Below, piece after piece: positions 43,900 to 55,099 of a DNA stretch of 64,000 bases. Position numbers and translations under genes: made by a program. This DNA comes from Serratia symbiotica (GTDB lineage: Bacteria; Pseudomonadota; Gammaproteobacteria; Enterobacterales; Enterobacteriaceae). The DNA is taken from assembly GCA_024160085.1 (NCBI GenBank), contig JAMDYG010000001.1, forward strand, positions 744,001 to 808,000, in the 5' to 3' direction. The first letter of the stretch is position 1. Every line of letters begins with the position of its first letter. The notes below the pieces were generated by a model, which saw nothing but the letters and a program-made list of their open reading frames with translations, was not told the origin of the DNA and did not search any database.

Positions 43900-46018
43900 T
43901 CAGAATTGATAACCGGTACCTATACCTAAGCTCCACTCACCCTGGGTGTTAGTGCTTACGCTGGCTTTCGTCACCTAGCGTTAGTTTTCAAAGCGGTGTG
44001 AAATACCCAGTGCTAACCCAGACTCACTGTGGTAAGTACCGATACCCATCGATATCATGCTTGCGTCAGGATCGACAGGCTGTGGCAGGTTAGCCATGGC
44101 AACGACACCGGTGATACCACTGCTTAATCTTTTATTCTGGCGTGACATCTCGCCCCTCAATTGGTTTACGTGTCTATCAGTATAGGAGTTAGAGCTCGTA
44201 CCAACATTAGCGAGACTGTTTTTCAGTTGATCGTAGTTAAAGGCATCTTTCCTTGTGTTGCAGCTGCAACATGGGTTATCTGACGTTTATGGCTTTTACT
44301 CCCCACAGAGACAGAATTATCCCGTTCGGCTATGTAGAATGCCCAGGCGCCCAGAGTTGCTGCTTTTAGCCATTGCGCCGTTACCCAAGGCAGTTGAGTT
44401 ATTCCCTGATGCGCTGGCACCCGCTCCGGCAGCCAAGCTGTTATTACCGGTCAGCGTTGGTGAGACCTGCCCATTGGTATCTTTCACCTGGATCTTGCTG
44501 CAAAGCAGTAATGTTAACCTCAACTTTATCCATACGCCTACCATAACTGCCACACTCACTCAATGAAGGAGGCGTGAGCAATGGCGTCGTCGGTATATCT
44601 TTTTGACTATTCTACGGCACCGTCAAGCTGCCGAACGTTAACCGCATCGTTAGCCAGCTGATCATCGGCTACATTGTTAATGATACGCGTTTCACCCATC
44701 ACTGCATTGCCGACAGAAACCGTACCTACGCTTTGGTTACTGGCCTCTGAGTATTGACCCGTATAAGTCTCCGCCCCTCGGCCATTGTCTGAAGCCCCCC
44801 GAAACGATGGCAATACTTTCATTGGCTTGCACATCAGCCCCGGTACCCATCGCTAAAGAATCTGTACCACTCGCCGAAGCATCCACTCTGCTGGAATTGA
44901 TACGGTAGGTAATATTTCACCCCATTACTCACGTTAATATCACTGACCGCTGCTTCAATATTGGCTATTCTGGTGCCCAGTTTATTCACCTAAGTGTTGG
45001 TGGCAAACAACTTACTACCATTGACTTCATCAGTGCTGGTGTCAGATAACCGACCCGCTGCCATATAGGTAAGTTGCCGCTTGGCACCAGCCTTACCCAC
45101 ACTTACCACGCTATCTGTAACGGGCGCGTTACCTGCAAAACTATAATAATTGATACCATTAAGCAGAGTGGAAGGTGTTGGATTAGAGGCATCTGCGGTT
45201 GAAGCATCTCCCATGGCAATAGCACCATTAAGATTGGGGGGTATAATAATATTATTGCCAATCGCAAAAGCAGCATTATTAGCCCCAATGGTATTATTAT
45301 TGCCGAGTGAGTAAGAATCAGAATCGGATATGGTTGAAGGTTCGCCAATAGCTCCGGAACCATTGCCTGATATCCTATTACCAAAACCTATACTAATGCT
45401 TTTATTACCAGTAGCCTTAGTTGAATTGCCGATAGCCACGCCGTAGTTTCCAGTTGCTGACGCAAAGGAGCCTAAGGCGAGACTGTTGATTCCTTTGGCA
45501 TGGCTGTAATAGCCTAACGCTATAGTATTGGGTCCGTCCGCTTCGGCAGACGGACCCAATACTGCAGAGAATGAGCCATCTACTAAGGCACTTTCACCTA
45601 TAGCAACGCTAGGGGCTAGCATAGCTCCGTTTAGTTGCCTTGGCACGTTGGCCAATTGCCATGCCGAACTCTCCTGATACAACAGAACTTGCGCCGATGG
45701 CTGTGCCTTGTTGAGCATTCTCGTCAACTTTTGCTCTGTTACCCATGGCTATACTAATATCTCCGAGTGCCGAAGCTTCGGTGCCAAAGGATATGGGTCT
45801 GTGGCTATAAAGACCTGAGGCATTGGCTTTATTACCAATGACAACACTAAATCCTTTGGCGGCCGCCCCCACCGCTGCCAATAGCAATGCTATGTGAATC
45901 GCTTTCAGCTGGAACGCTAGTGCCACTTCCCATGACACTATCAGAATCAATTTCATTTATTTGAATACAAGTCCCAGCTAAAGCAGATACAGGTAGAAAG
46001 ATAATAATTAATGCAAAA
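43900..46018 (-). pseudogene. Trimeric autotransporter adhesin (YadA type), pseudogene
   Basis: The signal-peptide core LPVSALAGTC at about 45985 precedes a YadA-like head with repeated SIAIG/ALG motifs: TIALGYYSHAKGINSLALGS, ATGNYGVAIGNSTKATGNKS. A neck and stalk follow, then the C-terminal anchor NYDQLKNSLANVGTSSNSYT to NKRLSSGITGVVAMANLPQP, and the last strand ending GIGTGYQF at 43900. The largest uninterrupted frame is 44990-45727. Stops and shifts near 44950, 44600, 44420 and 43970, and one near 45860, break it. Such proteins bind host matrix or cells. The initiator could not be placed with certainty. Confidence 0.88.
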
Positions 46019-46194
46019 TTTTTTTCTAAACCTTGTTTTTATAGTTAAATAATTTTTATGATTTGTTAATAATAAGTCATTTTTATTTTCATGTTTGCTG
46101 TTCAATTTCAACCTCACAGTTGAGATTAAAAACTAGTCGAGATAAATATTTCTGCATATAAATAGATACAATCTCTCGCCATCATAACCCCCCA

Positions 46195-46520
46195 AAAAGT
46201 TGGACACCAAAATATTCCCTGGCAGAACGACCAGAAGGTAGTGAGTATCCTGCTGGATAAGGCGCTGACGAGGCTGGGGCTGGGTGATACCCCAGTTTTA
46301 TATTCCGCCATGGCTGGCAGGAACGGCTGAAAGTGCATGGGCTGAAGCAGAGCATATCAATGTCCCACAAGGGAAACTTCTTGAATAATGTCGGCGCGGA
46401 AAATTTTCTGAGCATACTAAAATCGGAATATTCATACCAGAAGATGTTTAGCAGTATGGGAGAACGTCGGAAAGCTGTGGATGACTGCAACCCTCACTAA
46501 GCTTGCTGTCGTGCAATAAT
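46195..46520 (+). mobile_element. IS3-family (IS150-type) transposase OrfB fragment
   Basis: Plus-strand frames read SVLLDKALTRLGLGDTPVLY, then LKVHGLKQSMSMSHKGN-like text, LNNVGAENFLSILKSEYSYQ and KMFSSMGERRKAVDDC. That is the C-terminal third of an IS150-group DDE transposase. It is only about 0.3 kb long and interrupted; no terminal repeats were found. Confidence 0.75.
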
Positions 46521-46805
46521 TTATATAATTAACTTGTTAATTATATAAATTAATTAATTCCAGTTTATTCTTCGTTTTTATCGTTAACGATCGTCAAAGT
46601 AAATCAATATTCGTTTATTGATCGTTTAAATTATTTTAAATATAGATCGACTTATTTATAATGCATCACTGCGTATTGGCTGTTTAGGCTCTCGACTACC
46701 AGAGTATGGTTCCCCTGTCTCTTTTATAGCAAACCAGCCATTACGAAAGCTTCTAATTATTACCCATCTATCTAGTGAATATAATGAATAATAGACTTTT
46801 TTGTA

Positions 46806-49403
46806 GTGATGTTCCTTCGTCTTGCCTGCGGAGGGTGGGCCTGGGTTACCATAGCTGTTCAGGCAGCCTTGCCGCTGGCGGTGGCTTTTACTCCAGCCAT
46901 CAATGGCGCAGACAGCGGTCAGCATGTCTTCCCTTCCCCACCCATACCGCCCCTGCTCCACACCCAGACCTACCGCCTGGCAGACGGCGAAACCGTTGAC
47001 TCTGTGGCGCAAAAATACCACCTAATCTCGGCAGCACTGCGCCAGCTTAATTAATTTCGTACCTTCTCCCATGGCTTTGACCACCTGCACCGCACCGATG
47101 AGCGTACCTAGCTTAATCTCGGTACCGGGCTGCTACACTTCGTACCCCATTATATGTTCGGTGCCAATTTCTTTACTGATTATGACCTGTCGCATGACCA
47201 TGCCCGTATCGGTCTGGGGGTGGAATATTGACGTGATTTCCTGAAACTGAGCGCCAATGGCTATCAGCGCATGACCGGCTGGAGAGACGCGCCTGAGTTG
47301 ACGGATTATGAAGCGTGCCCGGCCAACGGTTGGGATATCCGCGACCAGGCGTGGCTGCCGGCACGGCCGCAACCGGGTGGCAGGCTAAGCTATGAGCAAT
47401 ACCACGGCGATGAGGTAGCGCTATTCGGCAAAGACCAGAGCCAACGCAGACCGTATGCTTTCACCGCCGGGATTGAATACACCCCGGTGCCGCTGCTAGC
47501 CTTCAGCGTCGCACAGAATCAAGGGAAATCGGTAGAAAATAATACACGGCTAGGGTCGAGATGCACTACCAACTGGGTATGCTATGGCAGCAGCAGATCA
47601 ATCCCACTGCCGTGGCGGCAATGTACAGCCTGGCAGGCAGCCACTACGCCTTGGTGGAGAAAATAACAACATTATCCTGTCGTACTACAAGAAGGAACTG
47701 ATTCACCTGTATACCGCATCGCAGGTGACCGGCTATGGTGTGGAGAAAAATCCTGTCTCGGTCACCAGTAGTCACGCGCTAGCGTGTATCGATTGGTTAG
47801 CCTCGGTGCTGTTTTGGCAGCAGGCAGCAAAATCGTTCAGGACAGCGCGCCCAGGACTATAGCCTGGTTGTTGCCAGCCTATCAAGTTCAAACCGGGCGT
47901 CAACCATTATACCGTCAGCGGTGTCGCCGTAGGGTAGACAGTCAGGGTAATACATCGGATCCGATCGAAACCCGGGTAACAGTGCAATCCCCACTGATTG
48001 ACACTAACAGCAGTGCTTTGACACCCCGCCACAGCACCTTGATGGAAGACGGAAAAAGCAGCCAGTTGCTGACCATGGTGCTGAAAGACATGCAAGGCCA
48101 GCCGCTAGAGATGCTGCTTGCCGACATCCACATGGCTGTCAGCGCACTGAAATCAGCCTACGTCTCGGCGGTAACTAAAAGCAGGCTGGGGTCTATCAAG
48201 TGACGGTGACAGCGGGAAGCGAGGCGGAACACATCACGTTGACGCCGATGCTGGGCAACCTGACGTTGGGCGCGTAACAGGTGGTGATCGGCTATTCGCC
48301 GCTGGATAGCGCGTATTCAACCTTTATAGCCGACCGCGAAAGCATCACCGCAGACGGCCAAGACAGCGCTACTCTGACATTCACCGCCAAGGATGCGCAA
48401 GGCCAGCCGATGCCGGGTATCGTCCGCGTACTCCGTTTCTAGGTGTTAGACCGCGATGACAACCCGGCTGTGCCTGGCGCGGTGACGACGACGCCAACCA
48501 TAGAAAGCGTTATGCCTGTGGTGTATTGTATACCGCGTAACTGAGCGGGAAAAAACCTACAGCTATCAGGTCATCCCGCAGATTAACGGCAAGGCGGTGG
48601 GCGACCTAAATGCCACCATGACCCTGGTGGCGTTCACGACAGCCGTGCAGGATATCCAGGTGAACGGATACGAATTTGCGCCAATTTTTGGCTTCCCAAA
48701 AACTGGCTTTACGGGTGCGCACTTCACCGCCAGGCTGAACGGTGGGGTATCTGTATAGGACTATAACTGGAACACTAGCGCCCCGACCTGGACAATAGTA
48801 TTAGTGGACAGTATGGTGCGCCTTACCGACAAGGGCAATACTAACGAGGTGACCATTACGGCGACCTCCAAGGCCAACCCCGTCAAAGCGATCCACTACA
48901 CCTTTAAACTGAGTGGCTGGTATATCAACAATGGAATGATCAAAACAACCTAGCCTGACGCAAAGACCTACTGCACCAAACATAGCGCCAGTCTACCCAC
49001 CCGTCTGCAACTGGGTGGAATAGCGACAGAGAAGCAGGAGTTAAACCAGCGCGGTACGATAGGTTCCCTGTGAAGTGAGCGGGACAATTTAGGCTATTTC
49101 ATATCAAACACAATCCTCCCCACCCCGCCAGTATATTTTGGACATCTAAAATTGACCACAACAATCAGTACTACGCCATCTTTACCAGTACCACCCCGCC
49201 AGTATATTTTGGACATCTAAAATTGACCACAACAATCAGTACTACGCCATCTTTACCAGTACCACCCCGCCAGTATATTTTGGACATCTAAAATTGACCA
49301 CAACAATCAGTACTACGCCATCTTTACCAGTAATAGTCTCTTCGGAGACTATCCTAATTCCACGAACTCCAGCAGCTACGATGTGTGTCGAATCGAACTT
49401 TAA
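46806..49403 (+). pseudogene. Intimin/invasin-like inverse autotransporter, pseudogene
   Basis: From about 46806 comes a signal-like segment (WVTIAVQAALPLAVA), then a LysM domain (TYRLADGETVDSVAQKYHLI), then TAA and QFRTFSHGFDHL-type text. The beta-barrel region contains FFTDYDLSHDHARIGLGVEY, LSANGYQRMTGWRDAPE and a long frame 47271-47580. Bacterial Ig-like repeats follow (DGQDSATLTFTAKDAQGQPM; NEVTITATSKAN). A C-terminal lectin-like end (KTYCTKHSASLPTRLQLGGI) closes at YDVCRIEL with TAA at 49401. There are at least eight breaks. A 71-bp triplication sits near the 3' end. Confidence 0.85.
49121..49332 (+). repeat. Three perfect tandem copies of a 71-bp unit
   Basis: Units begin at 49121, 49192 and 49263 with CACCCCGCCAGTATATTTTG and end TCTTTACCAGTAC; the third lacks only the last base. 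All copies are identical by eye. The unit encodes part of the intimin-like C-terminus (IDHNNQYYAIFTS). Since 71 is not a multiple of three, triplication breaks the frame. Confidence 0.95.
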
Positions 49404-49789
49404 CTTTTAACCGCTACTCCTCTTTGAGCGGCCCCTACGGGTGCCGGTCATTTATGCCTGATAACGCTGCCACTGGCCTCTCCGGGTAAAATCTCCGGAG
49501 AAATGAGGAGTCTGTATGATCATGAAAAATGGCTGATATTACCGGGCATGAGGGAGAGAAATTATCTACGGGAGGTCAAGACAAAAGCGAAAAAATATCC
49601 CGACAAAAGAAATGCTGGTCACCTTAAGTGACCAGCATTAACCTACATCCTACTTTAATGGCTTAACAAATCATCTCCTTAACCGCATCCTTTCATGCCG
49701 AGTCCTGACCACGCAGTGCCAATTTTCGTCAATACCACGCCAGCCTGAAGACAGATTCAAACAACGCAGACAGGGTGAACAATGAGATA
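49404..49789. other. Intergenic region after the intimin-like gene
   Basis: No gene. A strong hairpin is at 49611-49639 (AATGCTGGTCAC, CTTAA loop, GTGACCAGCATT). It could terminate either flanking unit although it has no long T run. The segment 49698-49789 is part of the Rpn-associated repeat shared with 43062-43150. Confidence 0.6.
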
Positions 49790-51411
49790 TTAATGGCGAA
49801 TTTTCGCCGGGTTATCGGCGGTCAAGCCCGTCATTTTATTACCAGGTTGTGATCAAGGCCCGTTAGCCAGCATGGTGCGGGAAACGGCAAGCTTGCCTTC
49901 CTGGCACCCTTTCTCAATTCATTTAAGTTCAAGTTTTTGTGCAACAGTCATAAACACCTCCTCATGTTGTGGTGCCCAGTGTGCTAGTTCGCGGATAAAC
50001 GTTTCTGGAGCGGCCGTATCAACTACTTGCAGCATGTATCCAGCCAGTAGCAACGTAACCCGTTGTTCTAGCAGATTGGCCAGGTCGCGCTGAGGATATG
50101 TTTCTGTAACAGCTCCAGGATAGCCATATGCCGGTGTTGCGTCATCCGGGATGACGGTAACGTCGACCAAGGGAAACTCACCAACATAAAGTTCTGTAGC
50201 CAGTTCGGTATCACCAAACTCATCCAGCCAGCATAGCGAGTACGGATAAGGCGTGACCTGACCGTGGTAAAACAATAGCCGAACCACCAGGGGCAATCGC
50301 TGGTTACCGGCGCCGAGGTAGCGTTGCATGCTAGCTATGCTGTCTAGTAAAGATAGGCCATTACTGGCTCACCCCCCTAGAACTGTGCATGAGGTTTTCA
50401 CCTCATACGGCTCAAGCCTTTATAAGCGCTCCTTTTGTGGCCACCCGGTATCGTCCCTTTATTAGGGTGCTTCCTCCTGCACCATCGCCATATCTTCTGC
50501 CATATATGGTGGTCTGCACAGTTGTAAACGTATTTGGCTACTTTGTGTCGATGATAATTCGCCCATCCTCTGATCATAGAATTGAGTGATATTATCAGCT
50601 TTGCTGCGGTAACCGTTTTGTTTGCTTCTATGGTTGACCTGACTTTATTCAGGAAGGATTTCAAGTTTTTCTTTGATGGCTTAATTAACAGTTTGCCACC
50701 GTATTTCCTGACGTTCTTTTCCAAAAAGTCGAAGCCTTCGTTAATATGTGCGATTGTCGTTTTTTCTTCTGTAGTGGATCAGTAACTTCATGCCCATGTG
50801 TATCCGGAAGGTACAGCCGGATAACCAGTTACGTACCTTTTGGTTCAGGACTTTCAGCATCTTTGGCCTATCACATGATGACGATCTTTCTTAGGTAGTT
50901 CACTTGTGTTAGCCATATTGACCAGCCTGGCCCCTTGTCTGGACGATGCTTCTAGACACCGGTTTCATCTCACGAATTAATCTATCTTCTAAGAAGGGTA
51001 CGTTATACCGGGCTTAGAACCCCACAGCTACCCGTGATGCACTCCAGCTAGGCTACAATCGATGGGACAATTGGTTTTATACGAATTTTTAAAGCAATAC
51101 ATTAAGCGACTTATGGCCGCACGTACCTCATGAGCCGAAAGGCCATGTGCTTGTCGTGAGAACTCTGGTGTTCGATCAGGCAGTAGATGAAACCGGTACC
51201 CTGCCCCATCTTGAGTGAATAGAGGACGTAGGAATAATAGGCACGCATATATTCTTCAACAAGATTGCCCGATTCCAGCTTTAATGTGTTCAAATCATAG
51301 TGTTTGAGCCATATTGGCGGCAGGTGTAACTGCAAAAAGTCGCGAGCTATTTCCGGGTGAGTCAGAAACTACTTGAATACGGCATCATGGGAAGTAGTGG
51401 GTGTTTTCATT
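49790..51411 (-). pseudogene. Rpn-family recombination-promoting nuclease gene, split by a group II intron
   Basis: Exon 1 (51411-51123): MKTPTTSHDAVFK, TAG for glutamine, FLTHPEIARDFLQLHLPPIW and IYCLIEHQSSHDKHMAFRLM-RY. Exon 2 (50341-49790): SIASMQRYLGAGNQRLPLVV, LLFYHGQVTPYPYSLCWLDE, FPLVDVTVIPDD, then TVAQKLELK with TGA and, after shifts, MTGLTADNPAKIRH-type text with TAA at 49790. It is a PD-(D/E)XK nuclease family linked to RecA-independent recombination. The exons join in frame across the intron. Confidence 0.85.
50342..51122 (-). mobile_element. Truncated group II intron within the rpn gene
   Basis: The 5' end GTGCGGCCATAAG at 51122 fits the GUGYG rule. Domain V (50413-50380) reads GAGCCGTATGAGGTGAAAAC- with a GAAA loop, 34 nt, followed by domain VI (AGGGGGGTGAGCC) and the 3' end GAC at 50342. 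Inside, a 108-codon frame (50398-50724) is the C-terminal maturase part of the intron reverse transcriptase: NVRKYGGKLLIKPSKKN, SMIRGWANYHRHKVAKYV, WRWCRRKHPNKG. At 781 bp it lacks the reverse transcriptase proper. Self-splicing in trans is conceivable but unproved. Confidence 0.85.
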
Positions 51412-51589
51412 CGGCTATCGTAGAATGGCCCAGGCGCTGCTTCACTCCTCCTCTGTAACGCGGTTAAGGGCCAGGACGCTGCAAAGGCAGCCGCACTACC
51501 TAAATAGTCAGGTGTTGCTGTCCGGGGTTATGCAAAAGTTTTGTATCGTTTCTGTGGATAAAAGCCAAAAGTGGCAAATCAGCCATGTG

Positions 51590-51781
51590 CAACGAAGTCC
51601 TATTGGCTGCCCTCACTCACTCCCATTGCTGACGGGGGCCAGCACCCAGAGGTTAATGAACTTTATCCCTGAGGTTCAGCAAGCGCCCCAGCACAAGCGC
51701 AGTTCAACTCGGTTCCTGGTTCCCGACCAATGTGTCGCTGCGTTACCGCTTGCCTACCACGCGAATTATTTAGGGTATTTT
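51590..51781 (+). repeat. Dispersed intergenic palindromic repeat, copy 3 (partial)
   Basis: The plus-strand sequence CGGTTCCTGGTTCCCGACCA, GTGTCGCTGCGTTACC and GCGAATTATTTAGGGTATTT aligns with copy 2 over about 150 bp, lacking the clear ATACTTCAAG end. It lies between the rpn gene and the putP relic. Confidence 0.65.
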
Positions 51782-51799
51782 CAGGGGGCGCATGATTAT

Positions 51800-53249
51800 A
51801 GCGCGTTCTTAACTCGGCTTCCTCCTGCTCGAAGCGTTGGATGATGCTAACGCAAGGCGGGCACCCCATCAGGATGACCAGCACGATGGCAATACTGCCG
51901 ACAGCCACCACCAGGCGTAGTGTTTCCAAATTATTACCGTCATCGCACCCACCACCATGCCGGCCAATGCTTCGTTGCGCGTCATTCGCGGCCACATGAC
52001 TGAGATCAACACCATCGGCCCAAAAGCAGCCCAATCGTATCTCACCAGCCCTAGCATACGGTTTTCTTGGTTGGCAGCCAACGCAATGGCCACCAAGGCG
52101 ACCACTAACACCATTAGGCGGCTAACCCACACCAATTCACGCTGGCTGGAACCTTAGTGGCATAGGAATACCTTGTACAGATCTTCGGTGATCGCGCTGG
52201 AACACACCAGCAACTGACAACTCAGGTGGCTCATCACCGCCGCTAGGATCGCCGAGAGTAAAATACCGGCCATCTAAGGGCTAAATAGGATCATCGCCAG
52301 CTCGATAAACACCCGCTCGCTATTCTGTGATACGCAGCCAGCCTGTTGCGGGTCATCGGCAAAGTAGGCAATGCCAAAAAAGCCCACCGCGATGGTACCC
52401 GCCAGGCATAATATCATCCAGATGATGCTGATGCAGCGCGCACGGCGGACGGTGTGGTGAGAATCCGCTGCCATAAAACGCGCCAGGATATACGGCTGAC
52501 CAAAATAGCTGAGCCCCCAGCCCAACAATGATAAGATGGCGACCAGATTAAGCCCTTTCAGCATATCAAGGTTGGCCGGGTTTTTCGTCACGATTACCCC
52601 AATCGAGCTGTCAATGCCACCCACGGCGAGAATGACTATTACTGGCGTCAAGATTAGAGCGAAGATCATCAGGCTGGCCTGTACGGTGTACGCCCAACTA
52701 ACCGCCAAGAACCCGCTAATAAAGGTGTACAGAATAGTCGCCGCCGCGCCAGCCCACAGAGCGTTTTGATAGTTGATGCCGAAGGTGCTTTCAAACAGGC
52801 GTGCGCCCGAGACGATGCCTGAGGCACAATAGATAGTAAAGAACACCAGGATCACCAGCGCGGAGATCACTCGCAGCAGTTTGCTGCGGTCGGCAAAGCG
52901 GTGGGTGAAATAATCCGGCAGCGTTAAGGCATTAATTGTTGGCCTCTGTATGCACACGCAACCGACCCGCCACCAGCTTCTAGTTGAGATAAGCGCCGAT
53001 CGTCAGACCAATGGCGATCCAGCTTTCCGAGATACCCGAGAGGAAGATGGCACCCGGTAGCCCCATTAGCAACCAGCCGCTCATATCAGAAGCGCCAGCA
53101 GAAAACGCGGTCACCAGAGCGCCAAACCTGCGGCTACCAAGAATATAATCATCAAAGTTATGGGTGATGCAGTAAGCCAGCGAGACAATCGTCACTATCC
53201 CCAAAATGTACACCAGGAAGGTCACCAGCATGGGTGTGTTCATTGTCAT
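51800..53249 (-). pseudogene. putP: Sodium/proline symporter PutP, pseudogene
   Basis: [20 protein letters not shown] at 53249 leads to [20 protein letters not shown] and LTIGAYLN followed by TAG (tryptophan expected) at about 52980. Shifted frames resume KLVAGRLRVHTEANN, then NALTLPDYFTHRFADRSKLL through a long intact block to AERVFIELAMILFSP (52274). Further shifts precede the C-terminal LVRYDWAAFGPMVLISVMW. It is an SSS-family transporter with normal length. The end is eroded next to a repeat. Confidence 0.92.
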
Positions 53250-53268
53250 ATAATGCTCCATTTTCATA

Positions 53269-53557
53269 TTAATTGCCTGGCACCCAGCGTGTTAGCGAAT
53301 CATCCACCTCCTGGCGTGTGCTGTTTTTCACTTGCCGGTGAACCGAAAACTGATACAAGCGGGAATCGCCGCAGATCGGCCAGGGTTTTTTCAATTGCCC
53401 AACGTGCAACTTTAAGAACAAATTCCGTGCGTTTTTTGCCTGCCGCGCTTGCGGCTCGGTCAATGAGGATGTTATCTGCTAGTTTAATACGTAGGTGTAG
53501 CATTGAACGCGCCACGTTTGTTTCTGGTTCCCTTACCAGATTAATTAGATTTCGCAT
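53269..53557 (-). pseudogene. DUF1778 (TacA-type) antitoxin-like protein, frameshifted
   Basis: The core ARSMLHLRIKLADNILIDRA, ASAAGKKRTEFVLKVARWAI and EKTLADL is the ribbon-helix-helix region of DUF1778 antitoxins. It then shifts to DSRLYQFSVHRQVKNS and ends RWVPGN near 53269. In relatives it sits before a GNAT-type toxin gene, but no toxin is visible beside it. The gene is wedged between putP and putA, an unusual place. Confidence 0.6.
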
Positions 53558-53659
53558 AACGAACGCCAAACTCAATAACATGTTGAACGAACCACAACAC
53601 AAGGGGGTGTCATTACGGCTAGATTGGGACATTGCTGGGCTTTGTGCTAGTGAAGGCGA

Positions 53660-54222
53660 TTAGCGGTAAGTGTCAATAAAGTTGTCATCTTAAGCATAAT
53701 TTATACGGCCTGTTTTTCCCGTTCTGAATTGAGCACGACGGCATCCTGCCGTTGCCCGTTTCGTGTGTTTTGTGATCCGCGTCTGAGATCAGCATCTTTG
53801 GCTGCCTGATAAAGCCCGTCACGCCGGGACAGTCATGGTTTATCCTAAAGCAGCCATTCGTCAACCCACAAGACATTTAACAAAGAAATCATATGAAATT
53901 TACCCTGGATCACCTTCGGCAGCGCTTGGGGGTATTGTCCACGGGGCGACAAAGGGAAATTAATAATTATCCACACAATCACCATGTTAGCTGCCTGACG
54001 CCTGGCTGAATCTCGTCTGGTAGCCGCCGCATTGGTGGATAAAAAATCGATAAAGTGCCTTTTAAAGTCCCCCAAATTACCTGGTTGCACAAAGTTGCAA
54101 CATGCGGGATATTATCTGCGTTAAAAATATCACGCGTCTCACTGACCTATCTAAATAGGCTTATCAGGTCTGCAGTTATTTAAACCTGGAGGGATAGGTT
54201 TTTCACACAGGAATTGGCAAAG
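53660..54222. other. Region between antitoxin and putA relics
   Basis: Two overlapping minus frames (53685-53876 and 53845-54090) have no recognised family. It may include the eroded put control region. No clear promoter was identified. Confidence 0.45.
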
Positions 54223-55085
54223 TATGAGCACTACCACAATGGGCATGAAACTCGACGAAATCACCCACTAGCGTATCAAACACGCCGCATAGTAGATGGA
54301 TCGCACAACGCACTGGTTCATCAAATAGGCGATCTTTAATTACCTCGAACATTGCGAAAGCGCGGTCGACAGGCCGGCCATCCCTGATGGAACTATCGCC
54401 CAGGTGACCGGAGCACGCCCAGGTGGGCAACCTGTACGTTAACCGCAATATGGTCGGTGCGGTGGTCGGCGTACAGCCGTTTAGCGGTGAAGGGCTGTAC
54501 CTGGCCCGAAAGACGGCGGCCCGCTGTATCTGTACCGCCTGTTGGCCAAGCGTCCAGAAGATGCGGTGCCACGCGCCCTGGCCCTGCAGAGCAGGCAGCA
54601 CCCGCTGGATGCCAGCACCCACCCGTTGCTGATCGATGCTCATCAGGCGCTGAAACAGTGGGCGCAGGCCGAGCCACAAAGCAGCTTGCTGGCGTTAGCG
54701 CAAAATGCTATGAGGAACTGAGCACGAGTGGTACGGCGCGCACCCTGCACGGCCCCACTAGCGAACGCAATACCTATACGCTGTTACCGCGTGAACGCAT
54801 GCTGTTCCTAGCAGACAACCAAGCCGATGTGCTGACCCAATAGCAAAGACCTACAGTAGGACAAGGTCAGCTTTGACGCCGCCATTTACCACGGTGATGC
54901 TGACCAACTGTACACCCTGTGTGAACAAATGGCCCAACGCAACGGGGCAATTGTCTCGGTACAGGGTTTCGCTCATGGCGAAACCTAACTGTTACTGGAA
55001 CGCCTGCTGATCGAACGTTCGCTAAGCGTCAACACCGCTGCTACCGGTAGCAACGCCAGCTTAATGGCGATTAGCTAGCCTACAC
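54223..55085 (+). pseudogene. putA: Proline utilisation protein PutA, internally deleted pseudogene
   Basis: The start gives MSTTTMGMKLDEITH, then four TAG codons at positions of glutamine within the ribbon-helix-helix DNA-binding domain, ending IFNYLEHCESAVDRPAIPDG. At about 54393 it jumps directly to the C-terminal TIAQVTGA, GNLYVNRNMVGAVVGVQPFS and YLYRLLAKRPED, and to IVSVQGFAHGE and the last TAATGSNASLMAI near 55075. Roughly 3 kb, including both catalytic domains, is missing. PutA oxidises proline to glutamate and represses put. Confidence 0.9.
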
Positions 55086-55099
55086 TACGTCCCTACCAG

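Noticed and set aside
49121-49332. CRISPR array
   Set aside because: The three units are contiguous 71-bp tandem repeats without spacers, lie within a coding relic, and no cas gene is present.
49611-49639. Insertion-sequence terminal repeat
   Set aside because: The hairpin is self-complementary with a 5-base loop, and no element lies next to it; a terminator or structural hairpin is more likely.
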